Origin: an uncultured Bacteroidota bacterium
Lineage (GTDB): Bacteria; Bacteroidota; Bacteroidia; Chitinophagales; Saprospiraceae
Direction: 5' to 3'
DNA: 8,106 nucleotides
NCBI GenBank assembly: GCA_937952445.1
Contig: CALGAA010000357.1
Location: forward strand, 1 to 8,106
The position numbers and the translations under genes were made by a program. The notes under the pieces are model-generated. The model searched no databases. It worked only from the letters and a program-made list of their open reading frames with translations, and had not been told where the DNA came from. Of the stretch, positions 1-6,343 are shown piece after piece. How positions within the stretch are numbered: position 1 is the stretch's first letter; every line of letters begins with the position of its first letter.

Positions 1-70
1 GCCAACAGCCAACAGCCAGCAGCCAACAGCCGATCCCCGACAGCCAACAGCCGATCCCCACCAGCCACCT
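1..70. repeat. Degenerate heptamer tandem repeat, about ten units
   Basis: The first 70 bases divide exactly into ten 7-base units. GCCAACA is the commonest (units at 1, 8, 22 and 43), with variants GCCAGCA, GCCGATC (29 and 50), CCCGACA, CCCACCA and GCCACCT. Part of it also shows a higher-order 21-base period: bases 21-38 recur at 42-59. The array runs to the TAG stop of the pseudouridine synthase gene at 69-71 and continues past the left edge, so its full length is unknown. On the transcribed minus strand it reads as repeated TGTTGGC. Slippage in such an array would make copy number variable between strains. No protein-coding role is apparent, and no function is claimed. Confidence 0.8.
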
Positions 71-806
71 ATGTGAAATGCTTCAGATTTCTCACCTCCT
101 CCCGGGTGAGCTTCCGATATCTTCCACGTCCTATATTTTTCTTGGTCAGTCCGGCGTAATACACCCGGTCGAGCTTCACCACGGTAAATCCGAAATGCTC
201 AAAATACCGTCGGACGACCCGGTTTTTCCCGCTGTGAATTTCGATTAGCAAATCCCGGCTATGCGGATCATGGGTGAAGTTGACCGCATCCGGTTTCAAG
301 AAACCATCCTCCAGTTCGGCGCCTTGTTGGAAGCGTTTTAAATCGCCCTCAGAGAATTCCTTGTCCAGCGTCACCTGATAAATTTTAGTGACCTCGTTGC
401 TGGGGTGCGAAAGCTTTTGGGCCAGGTGGCCGTCATTGGTCAGAATGATCAGGCCCGTTGTATTGCGGTCCAGTCGACCCACCGGATAGAGGCGATAGTT
501 TTTGGATTCCCTGACGAGATCCAGCACGGTCCGGCGGTCTTTTTCGTCACTGACCGTTGAGATGCAGTTTTTAGGCTTATTGACCAGTAGGTATATAAAA
601 TCTTCAACCGGTTCTATGATTTTGCCTTTATACCGGACTTCATCATCAGGTTGGATCTCGATAAAGGGCATGGTTTCCACCTTGCCGTTCACTGTCACCT
701 TGCCTTGTTTGATGAGCTTCTCTGCGTTTCGCCGGGAGGCAATCCCCGCATAAGCGATGAACTTGTTGAGCCGCATGGGCCACAATTCATCCTGGTTCTC
801 TTTCAT
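69..806 (-). CDS. rluB: rRNA pseudouridine synthase, RsuA/RluB family
   Basis: This 245-residue protein is predicted to isomerise a specific uridine in ribosomal RNA to pseudouridine during ribosome assembly in the cytoplasm. An S4 RNA-binding domain begins near residue 11 (MRLNKFIAYAGIASRR) and runs to about 70. The catalytic domain follows, with the family motif GRLDRNTTGLIILTNDG at 110-126; D113 is the expected catalytic aspartate. KIYQV (141-145) and GKNRVVRRYFEHFGF (193-207) are further family motifs. The length is normal for a bacterial RluB/RsuA protein without the long basic tail. The family assignment is firm. The exact target (23S as in RluB, 16S as in RsuA, or the RluE/RluF sites) cannot be settled from the sequence, so the symbol is a best guess. 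Met11 is an alternative start exactly at the S4 domain. The gene lies 32 bp downstream of dnaB on the same strand and is probably co-transcribed with it. Confidence 0.9.
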   Translation of the reverse strand: MKENQDELWPMRLNKFIAYAGIASRRNAEKLIKQGKVTVNGKVETMPFIEIQPDDEVRYKGKIIEPVEDFIYLLVNKPKNCISTVSDEKDRRTVLDLVRESKNYRLYPVGRLDRNTTGLIILTNDGHLAQKLSHPSNEVTKIYQVTLDKEFSEGDLKRFQQGAELEDGFLKPDAVNFTHDPHSRDLLIEIHSGKNRVVRRYFEHFGFTVVKLDRVYYAGLTKKNIGRGRYRKLTREEVRNLKHFT

Positions 807-838
807 TCGTCTTTCCCTGTTTTTGATCGATTATGATA

Positions 839-2347
839 TTAAAACGGAATATCATCATCGATGTTCATCCGGGATGGTTTGGTGATGCTTGTACCGTCAT
901 CATCTCCGAATCCAGGAAAGGCAAATTCATCGAGGTTTTCAAATCGGGTATATTCCTTGATAAATTTCAATTTCACGGTATCTGTGGCTCCATTCCGATG
1001 CTTGGCGACGATGATCTCGGCGATGCCTTCCAGGGACTGGTCCATTTCGTCCGAATGAATGTCATAATACTCCGGACGATAGATGAAAGATACCAAATCC
1101 GCATCCTGCTCGATCGCTCCCGATTCCCGAAGGTCGGAAAGCTGAGGCCGTTTGTCAGAACTCCGTGTTTCAACCGCCCGCGACAACTGAGACAGCGCAA
1201 TCACCGGAACCTCCAGTTCCTTGGCCATCGACTTGAGCGCACGCGAGATCGATGAAATTTCCTGTTCCCGGGTGCCGTTTTTCTTATCCACGCCTCCGGT
1301 CATCAACTGGAGGTAGTCAATCATCACCATTTGGATGTCGTGCTTGATCTTGAGTCGACGGCATTTGGCGCGAAGTTCAAAAATATTGATGGCCGGGGTA
1401 TCGTCGATGTAAATAGGTACCTCGCTGAGTTGTTCCACCGCGGAATTGAATCGACGCCATTCGTCCTCGTCCAGCTTGCCGGTTCTGAGTTTGGTCAGAC
1501 TGACCCCTGATTCCATCGAGATCAATCGTTGAGTCAACTGGACGGCGGACATTTCCAGCGAGAAAAAAGCAACTCCTTTGTTGAACAGCATGGCTGCGTT
1601 CTTGGCCAGGGCCAGCGTGAGCGATGTTTTTCCCATCCCGGGGCGGGCGGCGATGATAATGAGATCCGAAGGTTGCCAGCCCGATGTTAATTTATCAAGA
1701 TCCCGATACCCGGAGGGTACACCCGTCACGCTTTCGTTTTTGGCAGCTAATTCCTCCATTTTCCGTTGGGCTTTTCCGGCCAGACTGGCCAGGCTTTCAT
1801 AGCTACGGTTGAGGTTTTGCTGGGTGATGTCAAATAGATTTCGTTCGGATTCATCGAGGAGTTCGAAAACGTCAATGGTGTCGTCGAAAGCGTTGGTGAT
1901 GGTTTTGGTCGATACGCGGATGAGTTCCCGTTTGATGTGTTTTTGGGCGATAATTCGGGCGTGGTATTCTATGTTGGCGGCAGAAGCTACGCGTTCGGTC
2001 AGTTCGGCCAGGTAGGCAGGACCCCCAATGTCTGCCAGTTTGCCCATTTTGAGAAGTTCCTCGTGCATAGTCAACAGGTCAATGGTTTTGGCCTGGTTGA
2101 ACAGTTGTTGCATGGCTTCATAGATCACCTGGTGCGCTTCGTGGTAAAAACTCTCAGGTCGGAGTAAGTCAATGACGTCAGGCATGGCGTCCCGATCGAG
2201 CATGATCGCTCCGAGTACGGCTTCCTCCAGTTCCAGGGCCTGGGGTTGAATTTTGCCGTACACCATTCTATTCAGATCACTCTCGGGTTTTAGTGCTTTG
2301 AGTTTATTTTGTTTGATGGATTTGGCGTAATTTGTTTGATCTGACAT
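839..2347 (-). CDS. dnaB: Replicative DNA helicase DnaB
   Basis: DnaB is the hexameric 5'-3' helicase that unwinds DNA at the replication fork. The start chosen gives 502 residues beginning MSDQTNYAKS; an upstream in-frame ATG at 2401 would add 18 residues, but a promoter-like -7 element lies inside that extension, so the later start is preferred. The N-terminal helical domain spans about 35-137 (QALELEEAVLGAIMLD, FYHEAHQVIYEAM). The RecA-like C-terminal domain has Walker A ARPGMGKT (234-241), SLEMS with the catalytic Glu265, Walker B VMIDYLQL (341-348), ALSQLSR (384-390), LSDLRESGAIEQDAD (403-417) and the arginine-finger region AKHRNG (448-453). The DnaB signature is intact and there is no intein or frameshift. 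The protein ends in the acidic tip MNIDDDIPF, which closely resembles the tail of single-stranded DNA-binding protein. The rRNA pseudouridine synthase gene follows 32 bp downstream. Confidence 0.97.
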   Translation of the reverse strand: MSDQTNYAKSIKQNKLKALKPESDLNRMVYGKIQPQALELEEAVLGAIMLDRDAMPDVIDLLRPESFYHEAHQVIYEAMQQLFNQAKTIDLLTMHEELLKMGKLADIGGPAYLAELTERVASAANIEYHARIIAQKHIKRELIRVSTKTITNAFDDTIDVFELLDESERNLFDITQQNLNRSYESLASLAGKAQRKMEELAAKNESVTGVPSGYRDLDKLTSGWQPSDLIIIAARPGMGKTSLTLALAKNAAMLFNKGVAFFSLEMSAVQLTQRLISMESGVSLTKLRTGKLDEDEWRRFNSAVEQLSEVPIYIDDTPAINIFELRAKCRRLKIKHDIQMVMIDYLQLMTGGVDKKNGTREQEISSISRALKSMAKELEVPVIALSQLSRAVETRSSDKRPQLSDLRESGAIEQDADLVSFIYRPEYYDIHSDEMDQSLEGIAEIIVAKHRNGATDTVKLKFIKEYTRFENLDEFAFPGFGDDDGTSITKPSRMNIDDDIPF

Positions 2348-2380
2348 ATTTGGATTTTTGATAACATGAGATAACAATGA

Positions 2381-2388
2381 CAAATGTA
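2381..2388 (-). promoter_or_regulatory. Putative Bacteroidota -7 promoter element upstream of dnaB
   Basis: Read on the minus strand, this is TACATTTG, an exact match to the Bacteroidota -7 consensus TAnnTTTG. It lies 33 bases upstream of the preferred dnaB ATG (2345-2347), leaving room for a short 5' leader. I found no good TTG -33 element at the usual spacing, so the promoter call rests on the -7 match and its position. Confidence 0.45.
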
Positions 2389-2440
2389 AGATATTCCCCA
2401 TATGAATTTTTCACCCCTGGTTTAACCCGTGTGAAATCGG

Positions 2441-2460
2441 TGTGGAAAAACCCATCCACA
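2441..2460. promoter_or_regulatory. Inverted repeat with a DnaA-box-like arm
   Basis: TGTGGA at 2441-2446 and TCCACA at 2455-2460 form a perfect 6-bp inverted repeat around an 8-base spacer. The left arm extends to TGTGGAAAA (2441-2449), which fits the relaxed DnaA box TGTGNAWAA (reverse complement of TTWTNCACA). The right arm matches only the core CCACA. It lies about 95 bases upstream of the dnaB start and could bind DnaA, or simply be an operator or a small hairpin. Confidence 0.35.
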
Positions 2461-2787
2461 TTGTTAGTTACTACATCTTAAACGGTGAATTAGTTTCAAT
2501 TATTTGTGAAGAGTTGATCTCAATCCGGAGATGTAAGTGTTCGTTTTTAAGATATCGGGAAAAAACCTGTTCCTTTATAATCAATGAAGTGAAGCTTCAT
2601 ATTATTCCAAAAATTATTATATAACCGACTGATTTACTTTCGTGAAATCCCTATATTTATTTAATGTTAAAAAATTAATATATATTTTTTTATGCTATAT
2701 ATAACTGCCTTGAAATCTCTTATTTTCAGGTGTGATGGGATGTAATGGCTTCGCATTCATGATACTAACACTATTTTGTGAATTTCA

Positions 2788-2796
2788 TGTGGATAA
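2788..2796 (-). promoter_or_regulatory. Perfect consensus DnaA box
   Basis: TGTGGATAA on the plus strand is the exact reverse complement of the classical DnaA box TTATCCACA. A weaker TGTGAATTT lies just upstream at 2777-2785. The box is on the far side of the AT-rich block from the inverted repeat at 2441-2460. A single perfect 9-mer can occur by chance; the grouping next to dnaB is what makes it worth recording. Confidence 0.45.
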
Positions 2797-3039
2797 CCCC
2801 GGTCTCAAGGCCTCGGTCCTAATGAAGTGCTCATATCGAAAAGTTTATCTATGGGGAATTGAAATGATAATTGAAGTCGGGAAAGGTGTGGTTCAAAATA
2901 ATAGCTGTATTCGAGAGATTTGGCCTCCAATCGGAGCAGGATCCGGAATTAGAAAAAATAGATCGCCATTTGGCGAATACGTTAGGGCGAAGAAAGAAAA
3001 ATGTGGTGGTTTATTCCGGGCGGGAAGTATCAGGTAAAC

Positions 3040-3056
3040 GGCACTCCAGAAGTGCC
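3040..3056 (-). terminator. Possible hairpin downstream of the lipoprotein gene
   Basis: GGCACT (3040-3045) and AGTGCC (3051-3056) can pair as a 6-bp stem with a 5-base loop. It is about 55 bases beyond the stop codon of the minus-strand lipoprotein gene. On that strand the stem is followed only by GTTTACC and not by a real T-run, so termination is uncertain. Confidence 0.2.
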
Positions 3057-3110
3057 ACCCCGTGGGAAGTGATTCTTTCGAATTTTGACGCCCTCCACCA
3101 CTTTTGTATT

Positions 3111-3809
3111 TTATCTGGACTGTGTACGATTTAATTTGTCCTGGGTCTGGCGGATGACCTCTTTTTGCTCGTTTATTTTCCTCGATAATTCGTCCTGCTC
3201 TTTGAGATTTTCCTCGATTTTGATCCTGGACTCTTTGATGGTTTGTTCCGCCTTGGTAATGTCTGAGTGTAATCGTTCGTTGGTTCTACGCAATTGGGTG
3301 AGATCCCGTTCCAGGTTCTTGAGTTTTTGTTCTTCGTTTTCCACCTCCAGCTGGATTTGGGCTGCTTCCAACTGGGTAAAATATTCATCGATGAATCCAT
3401 CGATCACGTCATAGGATTGAGGATCGGATCGCGGGGTGAGGTATTTGGCATTCTGGACGAACCAAAGCCGCATTTCGGTATCATCGCCTGTTTGATTAAA
3501 AAGGGATTTGATGTCCAAATTCCCGGGAATACCCGTAAGCGATACATCTTTGGACATCCGTACCTGGGATCCCTTAATCCGCTGGACCCTGCTGTTGTAT
3601 CGCTTCATGAAGTCCTCCCACGTTTTCCGGGCGACGGCCACGTCCGTATCATCCAAATCAATGACATAGGCCATTTCCATCCCTTCGGGCGAATCCGCAG
3701 CCCGATCCGTCATTTCTTCTGCAAAACCACAGGATATGAGGAGACTAAAAGCGATGGGAATATATAATAGAAAATAATGATATTTAAATAAGGGGGAGGT
3801 GAAGTTCAT
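3111..3809 (-). CDS. Predicted lipoprotein with C-terminal coiled coil, function unknown
   Basis: The chosen ATG at 3807-3809 gives 232 residues. An upstream in-frame ATG at 3860 would put 17 extra residues before the signal sequence and overlap the ABC gene. The N-terminus has a hydrophobic segment (about 12-26) followed by LLISC, a lipobox-like sequence with Cys27, so the protein is probably an envelope lipoprotein; cleavage after GFA30 by signal peptidase I is an alternative. Residues 47-125 form a globular part (AYVIDLDD, TWEDFMKRYNSRVQRIKG, EMRLWFVQNAKYL). From about 143 to 228 it is a highly charged heptad-rich coiled coil. I recognise the layout (globular domain with a WxxFxKxY-like motif, then a coiled coil) from uncharacterised Bacteroidota proteins but cannot name a family. 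Its start is 43 bp from that of the divergent ABC ATPase, which suggests shared regulation; a functional link is inference only. Confidence 0.8.
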   Translation of the reverse strand: MNFTSPLFKYHYFLLYIPIAFSLLISCGFAEEMTDRAADSPEGMEMAYVIDLDDTDVAVARKTWEDFMKRYNSRVQRIKGSQVRMSKDVSLTGIPGNLDIKSLFNQTGDDTEMRLWFVQNAKYLTPRSDPQSYDVIDGFIDEYFTQLEAAQIQLEVENEEQKLKNLERDLTQLRRTNERLHSDITKAEQTIKESRIKIEENLKEQDELSRKINEQKEVIRQTQDKLNRTQSR

Positions 3810-3823
3810 AATTGAAGTATTTA

Positions 3824-3831
3824 TATCTTTG
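3824..3831 (+). promoter_or_regulatory. Putative Bacteroidota -7 promoter element for the ABC exporter operon
   Basis: TATCTTTG matches TAnnTTTG exactly and lies 21 bases before the preferred ATG of the ABC ATPase (3853), giving a short leader. A TTC at 3805-3807 is a weak -33 candidate with slightly short spacing. The site falls in the 43-bp gap between divergent starts, so its polymerase footprint would also cover the lipoprotein start. Confidence 0.45.
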
Positions 3832-3852
3832 TTTAAAGAAGATTCTATATAT

Positions 3853-4749
3853 ATGGACACACTCGCAATTAAAAAAGTTTCAAAACACTACGGAAATTTC
3901 ACAGCAGTCAATTCCGTAAGTTTTGACGTCCCCCGGGGAGTGATATTCGGATTGTTGGGTCCCAATGGGGCCGGGAAGACATCGCTGATCCGCATCATCA
4001 ACTCCATTACGATGGCCGACGAAGGGGAAATTTTATTTGGTGGGGAACGATTGCGACGAGAACACCAGGCTCAGATCGGGTATTTGCCGGAAGAGCGGGG
4101 ATTGTACAAAAAAATGAAAGTTCAGGAACAATTGGAGTACCTGGGACAACTCAAGGGATTGGATGCGAAAACCGTCCGTCAGCGCATCAATACCTGGTAT
4201 GAAATCTTACAAATGGATGGTTGGGGCAGTAAAAAGGTCCAGGATCTGTCCAAAGGAATGCAGCAAAAAGTTCAGTTTGTAGCGACAGTAATTCACGAGC
4301 CGCGTCTGCTTATTCTCGACGAACCTTTCAGTGGATTGGATCCGGTGAACACCAATATTCTCAAAACGGAAATTAAACGGCTAAGCGAAGAGGGAACCAC
4401 GATATTGTTTTCCACTCACCGGATGGAACAGGTAGAAGAAATGTGCGAGCGCATCGCTTTAATCAACCGGGGGAAATTGGTCCTGGAAGGCCCGATCGAT
4501 GAGATTAAACAAAAATATAAAGATTACCTGTTTCATTTCAAATTTGACCCCGCATACGCGCCGGATCTCTCAGATGAGAAAGTACATTCGTATACTCGCG
4601 GCGGCGGTGTTATTTTGCAATTTGAGAGTTTACAAACGGCTAATTTTCAAATGCAGCAATGGCTGCAGAACGGGTATCTCATCCAGGACTTTCGGGAAAT
4701 TCTTCCCTCAGTCAACGATATTTTTATCAAAATAGTTACTACTGAATAA
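3853..4749 (+). CDS. ABC transporter ATP-binding protein, NatA-like
   Basis: This 298-residue cytoplasmic ATPase is predicted to power the membrane protein encoded just downstream. The start MDTLAIKKVSKHYG is where ABC domains normally begin; the in-frame ATG at 3799 adds 18 residues that would span the promoter-like site and overlap the divergent gene. The core motifs are intact: Walker A GPNGAGKT (36-43), the IGYLPEERGLY segment (75-85) typical of NatA-like ATPases at the Q-loop position, signature LSKGMQQK (132-139), Walker B LLILDEP with Glu157, D-loop SGLD (160-163) and H-loop His189 (STHR). Residues from about 225 to 298 form the C-terminal extension usual for this subgroup. The permease gene follows after 8 bp, so the pair is one operon. 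NatA of Bacillus exports sodium, but many relatives have other or unknown substrates, so the cargo is not assigned. Confidence 0.93.
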   Translation: MDTLAIKKVSKHYGNFTAVNSVSFDVPRGVIFGLLGPNGAGKTSLIRIINSITMADEGEILFGGERLRREHQAQIGYLPEERGLYKKMKVQEQLEYLGQLKGLDAKTVRQRINTWYEILQMDGWGSKKVQDLSKGMQQKVQFVATVIHEPRLLILDEPFSGLDPVNTNILKTEIKRLSEEGTTILFSTHRMEQVEEMCERIALINRGKLVLEGPIDEIKQKYKDYLFHFKFDPAYAPDLSDEKVHSYTRGGGVILQFESLQTANFQMQQWLQNGYLIQDFREILPSVNDIFIKIVTTE

Positions 4750-4757
4750 CGCAGCAT

Positions 4758-6095
4758 ATGAAGAAGATTTTTCTGATCGCCAGGCGGGAATTTTTAATTC
4801 GATTTCGCAATAAAAAATTTTGGATGGGCACCCTGCTCGGACCGATCCTCCTCGCTTTGTTTATCGTGGTGGCTGGTTTCATCATGGGATATTCCGGGGA
4901 TAAAGAAACCCATGTTGTTATCGTGGATGAGCGGGACTTGTTTGGAGGGGCACTAAAGGACCAGTACAATTTTTATTTCCGTTTTTCCAATCAATCGCTG
5001 GAGGATTTGCGGAGGACCGACAATCCGAATTTTGACGGCATCCTGCATATCCCGGCCGATGTAAACCTGGATCATTCTGAAGTATCACTCAATTTTTATA
5101 CGGGTAAAAATCTAAACCTGGAAAACCTCAACAATCTCAAAGCCATCATTCAGTCCCACGTTCGGGAATACAAACTGAAACAGTTCAATATTACCCAAAG
5201 CCAATTGGATAAATTGAACACCCGGGTGGCCATCAATTCCGAAGACATTGATCCGGAGGCCGCAGCTTCTGAAAGCCGGGGGGTGAAATCTTCGGAATTC
5301 AGTTCGTATCTCGGAGCTGGCATTGGCATGTTGATGGGATTGATTATGTATATGTTGGTCTTTATGAATGGTTCGATGGTGATGCAAAGCGTGATGGAAG
5401 AGAAAACCAACCGAATCGTGGAAGTGGTGATTTCCTCGGTGAAGCCTTTTGAATTGATGATGGGAAAAATTATCGGGGTGGGCTTGATCGGGATTGTTCA
5501 GTTTTTATCGTGGGCGATTCTTTTACCCCTGATTGTCTTACTGGGAAGTATGATTTTCGGATTGCAGACGGACATGGATACACTGGAAAGCATGAGTGCT
5601 GCAGGGACCTTGTCGGAGGATGATATGGAGTATATGGTATACCAGTTCATGAAGGAGGTGGATGCGGTGCCATGGTTCAAAATCATTTCCCTGTTTATTC
5701 TTTTCTTCCTGGGGGGGTACCTGATTTATTCCTCCTTGTTTGCCGCGGTTGGTTCGGCAGTGGGTGATGATATGCAGGACAGCCAGTCCCTGGTGATTCC
5801 CATCACCATTCCGGTCATTATGGCGTTCTACATCATGATTACCTCGCTTCGGGTTCCCGACAGTACGTTGGCGGTGTGGTCGAGTATTTTTCCGTTGTTT
5901 TCCCCCATTGTCATGCCAGCCCGTTTGGCCTTTGACCCCCCCTGGTGGCAGGTCCTTTTGTCCCTTGTACTGCTTTTATTGACCGTGATCTTCTTCGTTT
6001 GGATTTCAGGGCGGATCTATCGGGTCGGAATTTTGATGTACGGCAAAAAAGCGTCGATGAAGGAGTTGTGGAAATGGATATTTTATAAAGAGTAG
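4758..6095 (+). CDS. ABC-2 type transporter permease, NatB-like
   Basis: This 445-residue inner-membrane protein is the partner of the preceding ATPase. It starts with the basic MKKIFLIARREFLIRFRNKKFW, common in this family, then has one membrane span (about 24-45) and a large extracytoplasmic domain (about 46-182). A cluster of five or six further spans follows (roughly 184-206, 236-268, 308-332, 345-363, 370-388 and 398-418). MEEKTNRIVEVVISSVKP (213-230), just after the second span, is the characteristic cytoplasmic motif of ABC2_membrane_3/NatB permeases. A polar insert of about 40 residues (270-305, rich in Asp, Glu and Met) separates spans 3 and 4. The length is normal for the family. 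The layout indicates an exporter, for sodium, lipid or a small toxic compound; the substrate cannot be read from the sequence. The 8-bp gap to the ATPase gene supports co-translation. Confidence 0.93.
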   Translation: MKKIFLIARREFLIRFRNKKFWMGTLLGPILLALFIVVAGFIMGYSGDKETHVVIVDERDLFGGALKDQYNFYFRFSNQSLEDLRRTDNPNFDGILHIPADVNLDHSEVSLNFYTGKNLNLENLNNLKAIIQSHVREYKLKQFNITQSQLDKLNTRVAINSEDIDPEAAASESRGVKSSEFSSYLGAGIGMLMGLIMYMLVFMNGSMVMQSVMEEKTNRIVEVVISSVKPFELMMGKIIGVGLIGIVQFLSWAILLPLIVLLGSMIFGLQTDMDTLESMSAAGTLSEDDMEYMVYQFMKEVDAVPWFKIISLFILFFLGGYLIYSSLFAAVGSAVGDDMQDSQSLVIPITIPVIMAFYIMITSLRVPDSTLAVWSSIFPLFSPIVMPARLAFDPPWWQVLLSLVLLLLTVIFFVWISGRIYRVGILMYGKKASMKELWKWIFYKE

Positions 6096-6098
6096 CAA

Positions 6099-6112
6099 TG
6101 AACGGCCGTTCA
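6099..6112. repeat. 14-bp perfect palindrome after the permease stop
   Basis: TGAACGGCCGTTCA is a perfect palindrome beginning 4 bases after the TAG of the permease gene. It has no loop and no following T-run, so it is a poor intrinsic terminator. A protein-binding site is possible but unproven. Confidence 0.4.
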
Positions 6113-6165
6113 AATCCGGGCGACCCTTCTTCCCTTTGAAAATGTGGGATAGGCTCAATTTTTTT

Positions 6166-6183
6166 CACCGCAAAGGCGCAAAT
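6166..6183 (-). repeat. Inverted copy of the 30-bp repeat core
   Basis: CACCGCAAAGGCGCAAAT is the reverse complement, with few mismatches, of the core of the tandem units that start at 6221. Bases 6167-6176 pair perfectly over 10 bp with 6227-6236, which would close a hairpin with a loop of about 50 bases in RNA from either strand. It follows a run of seven T. It may serve as a transcription barrier between the convergent operons, or may just be a relic of the repeat. Confidence 0.55.
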
Positions 6184-6220
6184 AAGGCATAGCTTTCATT
6201 TTGAAACCTGGAGATAATCC

Positions 6221-6340
6221 TCTCCACCTTTGCGGTTACCCTTCGCGCCCTCTCCGCCTTTGCAGTTCACCTACGCGCCCTTTGTGCCTTTGCGGTTCCC
6301 CTTCGCGCCCTCTGCGCCTCTGCGGTTCACTTCTGCGCCT
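6221..6340. repeat. 30-bp tandem repeat, four units plus a decayed edge
   Basis: The units 6221-6250, 6251-6280, 6281-6310 and 6311-6340 align without gaps. Each has a core close to GCCTTTGCGGTT followed by CNCNTTCGCGCCC; the fourth unit is the most diverged. Because 30 is a multiple of three, the plus strand can be read as a Pro-rich 10-residue repeat (start 6230), but this has no other protein character and is treated as spurious. Similar core sequences occur, to my knowledge, as intergenic repeats in environmental Bacteroidota genomes. The right edge of the array lies 4 bases from the point where the heme-domain remnant stops matching its family. Confidence 0.8.
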
Positions 6341-6343
6341 TGT

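Larger units (their letters stand above)
2402..3110. other. Gene-poor AT-rich intergenic region upstream of dnaB
   Basis: About 700 bases separate the dnaB 5' end from the 3' end of the coiled-coil lipoprotein gene. The part around 2595-2712 is extremely AT-rich, with runs such as AAAAAATTAATATATA. GC content rises again after about 2730. DnaA-box-like sites lie on both sides of the AT-rich block. Small imperfect hairpins occur, including TCGCCATTTGGCGA (2963-2976). I see no tRNA or other recognisable RNA gene. The longest frames here (2732-3037 and 2871-3134, both plus) have no recognisable domain. The second opens only with a TTG and overlaps the end of the lipoprotein gene, so neither is called a gene. 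Its most likely contents are the dnaB promoter, the lipoprotein 3' trailer and possibly replication-control sites. Confidence 0.6.

Noticed and set aside
833..1255. Plus-strand frame of 140 codons opposite dnaB
   Set aside because: It lies entirely within or antisense to dnaB, whose motifs are unambiguous, and its translation shows no recognisable domain.
839..2347. Intein or insertion within dnaB
   Set aside because: The protein has normal length, and the Walker A, Walker B and later motifs have ordinary spacing.
2963..2976. Short palindrome TCGCCATTTGGCGA as a terminator
   Set aside because: The stem is 6 bp with a 2-base loop and no T-run follows on either strand.
2732..3037. Plus-strand frame of 101 codons upstream of the lipoprotein 3' end
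   Set aside because: The composition is not protein-like, no domain is recognisable, and the candidate start has no promoter-like or ribosome-binding context.
3294..3767. Plus-strand frame of 157 codons opposite the lipoprotein gene
   Set aside because: The minus-strand gene has a signal sequence, lipobox-like Cys and coiled coil; the opposite frame has none of these and begins inside the coding region.
6221..6340. CRISPR array suggested by regular 30-bp spacing
   Set aside because: The units are directly adjacent, with no unique spacers between them, so this is a plain tandem repeat, and no cas genes are present.
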